A DNA stretch of 60,774 bases from positions 129,995 to 190,768 of the forward strand of contig NZ_JAAFZT010000022.1 of NCBI RefSeq assembly GCF_013336795.1, read 5' to 3'. Position 1 is the stretch's first letter; each line of letters opens with the position of its first letter. Under the pieces are notes generated by a model, which was given only the letters and a program-made list of their open reading frames with translations, was not told the origin of the DNA and did not search any database. Below are positions 53,532-60,774 of this stretch, piece by piece. Position numbers and translations under genes: made by a program. Source of the stretch: Alteripontixanthobacter muriae (GTDB taxonomy: Bacteria; Pseudomonadota; Alphaproteobacteria; Sphingomonadales; Sphingomonadaceae).

Positions 53532-56500
53532 ATGGCCAGACACGCTCCTTTCGTCCCCCTTCGCATCTTGTCGTCCTATTCGATGCTGGAAGGCGCGATT
53601 GACCCGAAGGACATCGCAAAACTGGCAAAAAAGCGCGGTTTTCCCGCCGTGGCCATCTGCGACCGCAACGGCCTGTACGGCGTAGTCGCTTTCGCCGCCG
53701 CCTGCTTCAAGGAAGGCGTGCAGCCGATCATCGGCACGTTGCTGGGCGTGGCGCGTGACGCTGCGGGCAAGCAGGTCGATTACCTGCCGCTCTATGCACA
53801 GGACGAGGCCGGCTATGACAACCTCTGCCACCTGGTGAGCAAGGCGCATCTCGACCGCCCGCTTGAGTTCGAACCACATGTAGCACTTGCCGATCTCGAT
53901 GGCCGAACCGACGGGCTGATCGCGCTGAGTGGAGGCAGCGAAGGGGCTATGTCCCGCCTTTTCGCTGAAGGTCAGCGCAAGGATGCGGAGGCCATGTGCG
54001 ACCGCTTGCAGAAGCTGTTCCCCGGCAATTTCTATGTTGAACTATCACGCCGCGACAATCCGGTGCAGGACAGGGCGGAGGAAGCGCTGGTCGACCTCGC
54101 CTACGCCCGCGATCTTCCGCTGGTCGCCACCAATCCGGCCAATTTCGCGGAGGCGCATTTCCATGCCGCGCACGATGCCATGCTCTGCATCGCGAATTCC
54201 AGCCAGATCGATGCCGACGACCGCGTCCGCTCCAATCCCGAAAGCTACGTCAAGACCGCCGATGTCATGGTCGAAGCGTTCGACGATCTGCCCGAGGCCA
54301 TCGAAAACACGCTGACCATCGCCCGGCGCTGCGCCTTCGCGCCGCCCAGCCGCGCACCCATTCTGCCAAGCCTCGCTGGCGATCTGGAAGGCGAAGCGCG
54401 GATGCTGGCCGAGGATGCCCGGGCAGGGCTGGAGGCGCGGCTTGCCCCATACGGTGAACTGAGCGCCAAGGAGCGGAAGGTTTATGACGAGCGCCTGGCG
54501 TTCGAGGTCGACGTGATTACCGGCATGGGCTTTCCAGGGTACTTCCTGATCGTTGCCGATTTCATCAAATGGGCCAAGGACAACGGCATTCCGGTCGGCC
54601 CGGGCCGTGGTTCGGGTGCAGGCAGTTTGGTGGCATGGGCGCTCACCATCACCGATCTCGACCCGATCAGGCTGGGGCTGCTGTTCGAACGCTTCCTCAA
54701 CCCCGAACGCGTTTCCATGCCGGACTTCGACATCGATTTCTGCGAAACCCGCCGGGGCGAGGTCATTCGCTACGTGCAGAAGAAATATGGCGACGATCAC
54801 GTTGCGCAGATCATCACCTTTGGCAAGATGAAGGCGCGCGCCGTGCTGCGCGACTGCGGGCGCATCCTGCAGATGGGCTACGGCCATGTCGACCGTATCT
54901 GCAAGATGATCCCGAACCATCCGACCGATCCGTGGACGCTGATGCGGACGCTGAACGGTTCGGCGGAATTCAAGCGCGAATATGACAATGACAATGACGT
55001 GAAGCGGCTTGTCGACCTTGCCATGCAGCTTGAAGGCTTCCCCCGTAATTCCAGCACACATGCGGCGGGCGTCGTCATCGGCGATAGGCCGCTGGCGAAG
55101 CTGGTGCCGCTGTACCGTGATCCGCGATCTGACATGCCGGTCACTCAGTTCGACATGAAATATGTCGAGACCTCGGGCCTCGTGAAATTCGATTTCCTGG
55201 GCCTCAAGACCCTGTCGGTCCTGCGCAAGGCGGTGGATCTGCTGGAAAAGCGCGGCATCCCGATCGACCTTTCGAACCTGCCGATGGAGGACGAGACCGT
55301 CTTCGCATTGCTGCAGCGGGGCGACACGGTCGGCGTTTTCCAGCTTGAATCCGAAGGCATGCGCCGCACGCTTGCAGCGGTGAAGCCGACCAATTTTGGG
55401 GACATCATCGCGCTCGTGTCGCTCTACCGGCCCGGGCCGATGGACAACATTCCGCTGTTCGGCAAACGCAAGAATGGCGAGGTCGAGATCGCCTATCCGC
55501 ACGGCAGACTGGAAGGCGTTCTGGCGGAAACCTACGGCATCTTCGTCTATCAGGAACAGGTGATGCAGGCGGCGCAGATCCTGGCGGGTTATTCGCTGGG
55601 CGATGCCGACCTTCTGCGCCGCGCCATGGGCAAGAAGGTTCAGGCCGAGATGGATGCGCAGCGCCAGCGCTTCGTCGACGGCTGCCGCCAAGTTTCGAAC
55701 ATCGAGGCAAAGCAGGCGAACGAACTTTTCGATTTGATCGACAAGTTCGCAGGCTACGGCTTCAACAAGTCGCACGCCGCTGCCTACGCCCTGCTCGCCT
55801 ATCAGACGGCTTGGCTGAAAACGCATTACCCGCACGAATTCTACGCCGCATCCATGTGTTTCGACATGCACCAGTCGGAGAAACTGGCGATTTTCGTCGA
55901 CGATGCCCGGCGGGCCGGGATCGAAGTCACGCCTCCCGATATCAATCGCAGTGAGGCGGAGTTTACCGTCGAACAGACGGATGAAGGCTATGCCGTGCGC
56001 TATGCGCTGGCAGGGCTGCGGAATGTCGGCGAAAAGGCGATGGAGAGTATCGTCGGCGAGCGCGAGGCGGCAGGATGGTTCGAAAACCTCGAGCAATTAT
56101 GCGAAAGATTGCCGGCAGGATCGATGAACCGCCGCCAGATGGAGGCGCTGGCCTGTGCAGGCGCTTTCGACCGGCTTGAGCCGAACCGCGCCAAGGTCTT
56201 CGAGAATGTCGAGATGCTACTCGCCGTCGCCGACGCTGCCGAGCGGGAGCGCAACAGCGGGCAGGTGGCTCTGTTCGGCGGTGACGACAAGCAGGACGCG
56301 GCCCTGCGGCTGAAAGACACGCCGGAATGGACCCGGCCCGAACGGATGGACCGCGAGCGGGAGACCTTCGGCTTCTTCTTTTCCGCCCATCCCGTGCAGC
56401 AATATCGCGTGGTCGCATCGGCAAACGGTGCCCGCAGCTATGCCAGCCTGATGGAAGGCGGCGCGCCGGGGGGCAGGGCACCCGCCGTCATGGCGGCGAT

Positions 56501-57005
56501 GGTCGAAAGCGTGAAGCGTGGCCAGACGCGTCGCGGTGCCGACTTCATCCGGGCGGAGTTCTCCGACCAGTCCGGACAGTTCAGCGCCGCCTGTTTTGAG
56601 GAAGGGTTGGTAGAACAGTTCCAGAAATGGGCGGCGGAAGGCGTGTGCGTATTGCTTAATGTAGAACTCGACAGCCCAAGCCCCGACGAACCGCCGCGCA
56701 TCACCGTTCGTGGTGCCCGTCCGCTGGAGGATGTGAAGAGCAGATCGCGCATGGCGCTGACGATGGAGGTTCGCAACGAAGCGGCTTTGCTGGCTCTGCG
56801 CGACGCGCTTGCACCAGGAACCCCCGGCATGGGCGAAGTGACGATCACCTTGCAAGCCAGCGGCGGAGAACGACCGAGCCTCCGCCTCGGCAGCGATTAT
56901 GCCCTGGATGGAGAACTGGCCGAACGGCTGGTCGAGATTGACGGGCTGGAGAATGTCTCGCTGTCAACCAAGCGTGGACCCGCCCATCTGCGCCTCGTCG
57001 CCTAA
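53532..57005 (+). CDS. dnaE: DNA polymerase III alpha subunit
   Basis: Replicative polymerase. The 1157-aa product has a PHP domain (about 1-290), the polymerase core with MPDFDIDFCE (catalytic Asp near 398-402), GRGSGAGSLVAW and SSTHAAGVVIGDRPL, and the C-terminal OB domain. The PHP metal site is degenerate: FVPLRILSSYS replaces the usual FVHLRVHSxYS, so both N-terminal His are lost, and proofreading must come from a separate epsilon subunit. The ATG at 53532 is taken as start; a GTG two codons earlier is possible. Confidence 0.96.
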   Translation: MARHAPFVPLRILSSYSMLEGAIDPKDIAKLAKKRGFPAVAICDRNGLYGVVAFAAACFKEGVQPIIGTLLGVARDAAGKQVDYLPLYAQDEAGYDNLCHLVSKAHLDRPLEFEPHVALADLDGRTDGLIALSGGSEGAMSRLFAEGQRKDAEAMCDRLQKLFPGNFYVELSRRDNPVQDRAEEALVDLAYARDLPLVATNPANFAEAHFHAAHDAMLCIANSSQIDADDRVRSNPESYVKTADVMVEAFDDLPEAIENTLTIARRCAFAPPSRAPILPSLAGDLEGEARMLAEDARAGLEARLAPYGELSAKERKVYDERLAFEVDVITGMGFPGYFLIVADFIKWAKDNGIPVGPGRGSGAGSLVAWALTITDLDPIRLGLLFERFLNPERVSMPDFDIDFCETRRGEVIRYVQKKYGDDHVAQIITFGKMKARAVLRDCGRILQMGYGHVDRICKMIPNHPTDPWTLMRTLNGSAEFKREYDNDNDVKRLVDLAMQLEGFPRNSSTHAAGVVIGDRPLAKLVPLYRDPRSDMPVTQFDMKYVETSGLVKFDFLGLKTLSVLRKAVDLLEKRGIPIDLSNLPMEDETVFALLQRGDTVGVFQLESEGMRRTLAAVKPTNFGDIIALVSLYRPGPMDNIPLFGKRKNGEVEIAYPHGRLEGVLAETYGIFVYQEQVMQAAQILAGYSLGDADLLRRAMGKKVQAEMDAQRQRFVDGCRQVSNIEAKQANELFDLIDKFAGYGFNKSHAAAYALLAYQTAWLKTHYPHEFYAASMCFDMHQSEKLAIFVDDARRAGIEVTPPDINRSEAEFTVEQTDEGYAVRYALAGLRNVGEKAMESIVGEREAAGWFENLEQLCERLPAGSMNRRQMEALACAGAFDRLEPNRAKVFENVEMLLAVADAAERERNSGQVALFGGDDKQDAALRLKDTPEWTRPERMDRERETFGFFFSAHPVQQYRVVASANGARSYASLMEGGAPGGRAPAVMAAMVESVKRGQTRRGADFIRAEFSDQSGQFSAACFEEGLVEQFQKWAAEGVCVLLNVELDSPSPDEPPRITVRGARPLEDVKSRSRMALTMEVRNEAALLALRDALAPGTPGMGEVTITLQASGGERPSLRLGSDYALDGELAERLVEIDGLENVSLSTKRGPAHLRLVA

Positions 57006-57355
57006 TCGTCGGTGAACACAGGCTCCGCCATATTCGCGACCTCACTCCTCCGGCGGAACAGCGGGGTGTAGCGGGCAACCAAGGTGATGATCGTGGGCAC
57101 CAGCATGGTGTTGATTAGATCCTTCACGTGACCGGCAGGATTGATGGCCGCGTCATATTTAAAACTGTCGCTGATGTCCCACAATTCGCCCAGAATGGCC
57201 GCTGCGATGACCATCAGCAGCGGCCCGATGTTCTATGCCCGCCAGCCGAACCACAGGCTGCTGCCGAAGAATACTGCCAGCGAAACATAGATGTGCAGGG
57301 CATCCTTGCCGAGCCCTGTACCATCGATGAGGACGATCTTGATATCCTGAAACAT
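57002..57355 (-). pseudogene. Membrane-protein gene interrupted by one in-frame amber codon
   Basis: Two open segments, ending at 57233 and starting at 57214, lie in the same frame with only six sense codons between them. The break is a TAG at 57233-57235 between WFGWRA and NIGPLL. The joined product of about 117 residues would have three hydrophobic spans, LHIYVSLAVFFGSSLWFGW, LLMVIAAAILGEL and INTMLVPTIITLV, like a small conserved integral membrane protein with an HxxxSL start and ELWD...HVKDLINT. Possible causes are a real nonsense mutation or a sequence error. The stop overlaps the dnaE stop by two bases, convergently. Confidence 0.7.
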
Positions 57356-57431
57356 GGCAAGCGCCATAGGCCGATTGCCCTGCCGCACAAGCGTTGCCAT
57401 AGTGCGGCAAAATGACAAACGGGAGAGGACG

Positions 57432-59033
57432 ATGAAAATGCCCAGCCTTGGCGCCATGCAGGATTGGTCGCTGGTGGTGACCCATCTAGTGGATCACGCC
57501 GCACGCGAACACGGAAATCGCGAAATCGTCACTCGCTGGGCCGATGGTAGCCAGACCAGAACCGACTGGTCGGGCATTCGCCGCGACGCGCTGAAGATGA
57601 AGCAGGCGCTTGAACGCCTCGGCATCGGGCGCGGCGACCGGATCGCGACGCTGGCGATGAACCATGCGCGCCACCTCGTCAGCTGGTATGGTGCGGTTGG
57701 GGCAGGGGGCATTCTCCACACGATCAACCCGCGCCTGTTCGAAGACCAGCTTGAATATATCGCCAATCATGCAGAGGACCGCGTGATGCTCTACGATGCG
57801 GCCTTCAAGCCGCTGGTCGAGAAGATGAAGACGCGCTGGACCACGATCGAACATTACATCTGCTATGACGATGGCGAGTTCGAAGACTGGATCGGCTCGG
57901 AAAACGCGGAAACCGCCTGGGCCGAAGTGGACGAGCGTGACCCGTGCATGTTGTGCTACACCAGCGGCACGACGGGCAATCCGAAGGGCGTGCTCTACGA
58001 ACACCGCTCGACCATGCTCCATGCTCTTTCGGGCATGCAGCCCCACGCCTTCGACTTCGATGCCAGCAGCGTCATGTTGCCGGTCGTGCCGATGTTCCAT
58101 GCTGCCAGCTGGGGCCTGCCGTGGACGGGAGCCGCTGCGGGAGTGAAGTTCGTTTTCTCCACCGTGAACGAGCCTGAGGCGCTTTACGAATTGATGCGCG
58201 AGGAGAAAGTTACCGACAGCGCGGGTGTGCCGACCGTCTGGCTAGGCATTTTCCAATATTGCGATGCCAACGATCTCCCGCTGCCCGATTTGCAGACCGC
58301 TACCATCGGCGGTTCGGCTGCGCCGCGGTTCATGATCGAGCGGTTGATGAAGAACGGTACCCGCGTCGCTCACGCTTGGGGCATGACCGAGACAAGCCCC
58401 ATCGGCACGGTAGGCGCGCCCACCCATGACTGGGCTGAAAAGAGCTTCGACGAGAAAGTGTCTATTGTCGCCATGCAGGGAAGGCCCGTCTTCGGCGTAG
58501 AACTGCGGACGGTAAACCTGGATGACATGACGACCGAACTGCCGCGCGACGGCAAGACCTCGGGCGCTCTGCAGATTCGCGGCCCATGGGTTGTGAAGCG
58601 CTATTTTAAGGCGGACGAGGACGCTACGAATGCGGAGGGCTGGTTCGACACAGGGGATGTCGGCATCATCCATCCCGACGGCACACTGCAGCTGACCGAC
58701 CGCACCAAGGACGTGATCAAGTCCGGCGGGGAATGGATCAGCTCGGTCGAACTTGAGAATGCCGCCGCTGGGCACCCCGCCGTGGCGGAAGCTGCCGCGA
58801 TCGGCATGGCGCATCCGAAATGGGACGAACGTCCGGTCCTGTTCGTAGTCCAAAAGCAGGGCAAGAGCGTCACGGCAGAAGAACTGCGCGCCTACCTTAC
58901 CGATCACGTGGCGAAGTGGTGGCTGCCCGATGCCATCGAATTTATTGACGAAATCCCGCACACGGCAACCGGCAAGATCAGCAAGAAGGATTTGCGCAAA
59001 CGTTTCAGCGACTATGTTCTGGAGGATGCATGA
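57432..59033 (+). CDS. Fatty-acyl-CoA synthetase (AMP-forming ligase)
   Basis: Activates fatty acids to acyl-CoA via an acyl-AMP. The 533-aa product has the P-loop-like YTSGTTGNPKG (about 175-185), AWGMTETSP, the adenylate motif GWFDTGDVG with later DRTKDVIKSGGEWISS and the catalytic Lys in GKISKKDLRK. It resembles medium/long-chain ligases; chain length is not assignable. ATG 57432 follows GGGAGAGG. The DUF1330 gene overlaps its stop (ATGATG), so they are coupled. Confidence 0.92.
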   Translation: MKMPSLGAMQDWSLVVTHLVDHAAREHGNREIVTRWADGSQTRTDWSGIRRDALKMKQALERLGIGRGDRIATLAMNHARHLVSWYGAVGAGGILHTINPRLFEDQLEYIANHAEDRVMLYDAAFKPLVEKMKTRWTTIEHYICYDDGEFEDWIGSENAETAWAEVDERDPCMLCYTSGTTGNPKGVLYEHRSTMLHALSGMQPHAFDFDASSVMLPVVPMFHAASWGLPWTGAAAGVKFVFSTVNEPEALYELMREEKVTDSAGVPTVWLGIFQYCDANDLPLPDLQTATIGGSAAPRFMIERLMKNGTRVAHAWGMTETSPIGTVGAPTHDWAEKSFDEKVSIVAMQGRPVFGVELRTVNLDDMTTELPRDGKTSGALQIRGPWVVKRYFKADEDATNAEGWFDTGDVGIIHPDGTLQLTDRTKDVIKSGGEWISSVELENAAAGHPAVAEAAAIGMAHPKWDERPVLFVVQKQGKSVTAEELRAYLTDHVAKWWLPDAIEFIDEIPHTATGKISKKDLRKRFSDYVLEDA

Positions 59034-59461
59034 TGACCAGCCATATTGACCCCACGCGCGAAGCATTCAACGCCTTCAAGGCACTGCCGCGCGACCAGCC
59101 GATACACATGCTGAACCTGCTGCTCTATCGTGACGAGGCGCACTACCCCGAAGGGCATCATAACGTTGGGAAGGGCTGGACTGGTAGGGAGGCCTATGCG
59201 GAATATGGCCGCACCAGTGGGCCGATCTTTCGCCGGGTGGGCGGCAGTGTCGTCTGGCGCGGCGCTTTTCAGAACATGCTGACCGGTCCCGCCAGGGAAT
59301 GGCACGATGGGTTTGTGGCGGCGTATCCCAATGCAGGGGCTTTTCTGGAGATGGTGACGGATCCCGAATATCAGAACGCGGTGGTCAACCGGCAGGCCGC
59401 GGTAGAGGACAGCAGGCTGATCCGCTTTTCTCCGGGTGAGCCGGGGGGCGATTTCGGCTGA
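59030..59461 (+). CDS. DUF1330 domain protein
   Basis: 143-aa protein of the dimeric alpha-beta barrel type. It has HMLNLLLYRDEA, YAEYGRTSGPIFRRVGGSVVW and the end NRQAAVEDSRLIRF, which fit DUF1330. Function unknown. It is translationally coupled to the acyl-CoA ligase by overlap of its ATG with the TGA, which hints at a role in lipid or aromatic acid metabolism. A second ATG three bases on is equally possible. Confidence 0.8.
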   Translation: MMTSHIDPTREAFNAFKALPRDQPIHMLNLLLYRDEAHYPEGHHNVGKGWTGREAYAEYGRTSGPIFRRVGGSVVWRGAFQNMLTGPAREWHDGFVAAYPNAGAFLEMVTDPEYQNAVVNRQAAVEDSRLIRFSPGEPGGDFG

Positions 59462-59621
59462 AGATGGGCAGGACCGGGTAGTGTCATCCGCTGCTAAAGA
59501 GGTGCTCATGAGACCTGCGGATCACTACCTAGACAATCCGTCGCAGTGCGGTTCGGCACCTAATCATCCCCCATGCCCGTCGCTCTAGACATTACCGCAC
59601 GTCTATTTGTTCGCCGCCTAG

Positions 59622-60203
59622 CTACCGCCTCGAGGAGCGCACGCCGGTATAACTCGCAGACGCAGCTATCACGATCAGGATGCCGGCTACCTCTTGCAGC
59701 GACCGCCAACTAAAGTCAGGTGCCCCGCCACCGAAAAATTCGTCAAGGTGGTGAAATGATGCGGCCCGCAGCAGGACGAATAAAGCGATGAAACAGAGGC
59801 CACACACGGCCATCCGAACAGAGAGGGGCATACGCCTAAAGAACCACAGCATCGCAGTTGCCGCCAACAGTGTCGCCACTCCCAGCGCCAGGACGAATGC
59901 ATACTGCACTTTCCGGTGCTCTCCGTACCAGCCATTCGCCTTAGCATGAGCTCGACCAAGGGATGTGAGTAGGGTTTGCAGGTCTAGCAACTCGTTGATG
60001 CCGAGCATGACCAGTAGAAATGCTGTCGTCCGCCAAAAGAGTGCGTCCCGCGCTTGTCGACTGCGCCTCGCTCTTTCAGCGGCTCGAACGGACAGCAGGG
60101 CAGCAAATAGATAGGCTGCAACTGTCACCCAGTCGGCCAGATCTGCTTCTCGAATGGACGAATACCACTCATCGATCACCCCGGATGTTCCTACGTAAGT
60201 CAT
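59622..60203 (-). CDS. Unidentified integral membrane protein
   Basis: 193-aa protein with about five hydrophobic spans (about 26-42, 57-72, 103-122, 131-149 and 168-186), starting MTYVGTSGVIDEWYSS. A motif NELLDLQTLL (about 75-84) followed by WYGEHRKVQY reminds me of a conserved membrane family seen in sphingomonads, but I cannot name it. Flanking gaps are long and the region is less GC-rich than the rest of the window. AGGAG lies 11 bases before the ATG. Confidence 0.65.
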   Translation of the reverse strand: MTYVGTSGVIDEWYSSIREADLADWVTVAAYLFAALLSVRAAERARRSRQARDALFWRTTAFLLVMLGINELLDLQTLLTSLGRAHAKANGWYGEHRKVQYAFVLALGVATLLAATAMLWFFRRMPLSVRMAVCGLCFIALFVLLRAASFHHLDEFFGGGAPDFSWRSLQEVAGILIVIAASASYTGVRSSRR

Positions 60204-60616
60204 TTTACCCAGCAGCTCCTATGGGTACCGTTAGGTGCTTATGCACGTTAACGTCCTTTGCGCCTGCAGAAAGAGAGCGTCTCACTTCTGACCGTTGCAG
60301 CTGATGGTTACCTGCAGGGATGCTTTAAAAACCGAGATGAGAGATAACTTGTGATGAGGCTGCCAGAAATTTACCGGATTATGACGCCGGAAAAGCCTGT
60401 CTCGCAGACGTGTGTTTAGCGCGGAACTGCGCGTCTAGGAATTACAGGAGCAGCTTCCTAAATCCGCGACGATAAAACAGCCCCAGACTGAGACATCGCC
60501 TGAAGTTGAGCTTGAGGAAGGTTTATTAAGATTTACCGAGTTCGTATCGGAACATCCGGCTCTGTCGCCCAGTCGCTTGATTTGAACCGAGCAATCTTGC
60601 TTTTAGGAGAAGATCA
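60204..60616. other. AT-richer intergenic region, no gene seen
   Basis: This 413-base stretch separates the unidentified membrane protein (leftward) from the partial secreted protein (rightward). All frames are broken by stops. It should contain both promoters, but I see no good -35/-10 pair. I see no tRNA-like fold and no terminator hairpin. Confidence 0.6.
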
Positions 60617-60774
60617 ATGACAAAGTTTGCTTTCTTGTTTACTGCCACCGCGTTGTCTGTGTCTGCCGCTGTTCCCGCAAGTGCGGCAGTGATCATTTAC
60701 GATTCTCCGGGCGCTGTCCAGCCCTCTGAGAACGTCTTGTTCCAGACCGCGAACCAGACGGGCACCACTGTTGA
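60617..60774 (+). CDS. Secreted protein, 5' fragment cut by window end
   Basis: The first 52 codons encode a clear Sec signal peptide (MTKFAFLFTATALSVSAA, cleavage near ASA-A at about 24) followed by VIIYDSPGAVQPSENVLFQ. TAGGAGA lies just before the ATG. The mature start resembles secreted PEP-CTERM-type proteins of sphingomonads, but the sorting signal would be at the unseen C-terminus, so this is only a suggestion. Confidence 0.6.
   Translation, partial: MTKFAFLFTATALSVSAAVPASAAVIIYDSPGAVQPSENVLFQTANQTGTTV

Noticed and set aside
54045-56096. Long open frame of 683 codons antisense to dnaE
   Set aside because: It is fully inside dnaE, on the other strand, and has the low-complexity composition (many His, Arg, Asp) expected of a mirror frame in GC-rich DNA. 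No domain or ribosome site.

Overview
This 60.8-kb window is chromosomal sequence from an alphaproteobacterium. It is most like Sphingomonadales, probably Erythrobacteraceae. This rests on the GC-rich coding sequence, the long acidic tail on ribosomal protein L9, the FprA-type ferredoxin reductase, the sdhC-sdhD-sdhA order, the look of the DnaE N-terminus and the KorAB pair. The assignment comes from protein character only; no search was run. I found 54 intact or edge-truncated protein genes and one gene broken by an in-frame stop. I see no rRNA, tRNA, CRISPR array, prophage or insertion sequence.

Left part (1-9.7 kb): the rpsF-rpsR-rplI ribosomal operon with a terminator; a DUF808 membrane protein; a MurC/Mpl-type ligase translationally coupled to a small zinc-ribbon membrane protein and divergent from an LD-carboxypeptidase, together a plausible peptidoglycan-recycling locus; fabD-fabG; dnaN; and a ferredoxin-NADP reductase with a terminator-like hairpin in its leader. 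From 9.7 to 14.8 kb lie two tandem paralogous PAS-GGDEF-EAL-PilZ proteins for cyclic-di-GMP turnover, one membrane-anchored and one soluble.

Middle (15-38 kb): lepA; a complete proline biosynthesis cluster (proA, proC and divergent proB); bamD; recN-ligA; an SDR-prmA-TIGR02117 operon; sdhCDA with no sdhB next to it; a YpfJ-type metallopeptidase; 3-hydroxybutyrate dehydrogenase; a lipoprotein M28 peptidase; guaB; an RsmB-type rRNA methyltransferase; a TPR protein; and rppH with a coupled esterase.

Right part (38-60.8 kb): korA-korB (2-oxoacid:ferredoxin oxidoreductase); a YdjM-like membrane protein; a PAP2 phosphatase; photolyase; cyclopropane fatty acid synthase; a serine hydrolase lipoprotein; a single-domain PilZ protein; purF with an SDR; a Lol lipoprotein export pair; a small conserved-looking protein; glutathione peroxidase; dnaE; a membrane-protein gene interrupted by an amber codon; and an acyl-CoA ligase with a coupled DUF1330 protein. 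The last 1.3 kb is sparser and more AT-rich, with one unidentified membrane protein and the 5' end of a secreted protein that runs off the window.

Most of the window is housekeeping. The points most worth following up are the unusual Mur ligase with its coupled zinc-ribbon partner, the tandem cyclic-di-GMP paralogs, the amber-interrupted gene and the hairpin in front of the ferredoxin reductase.
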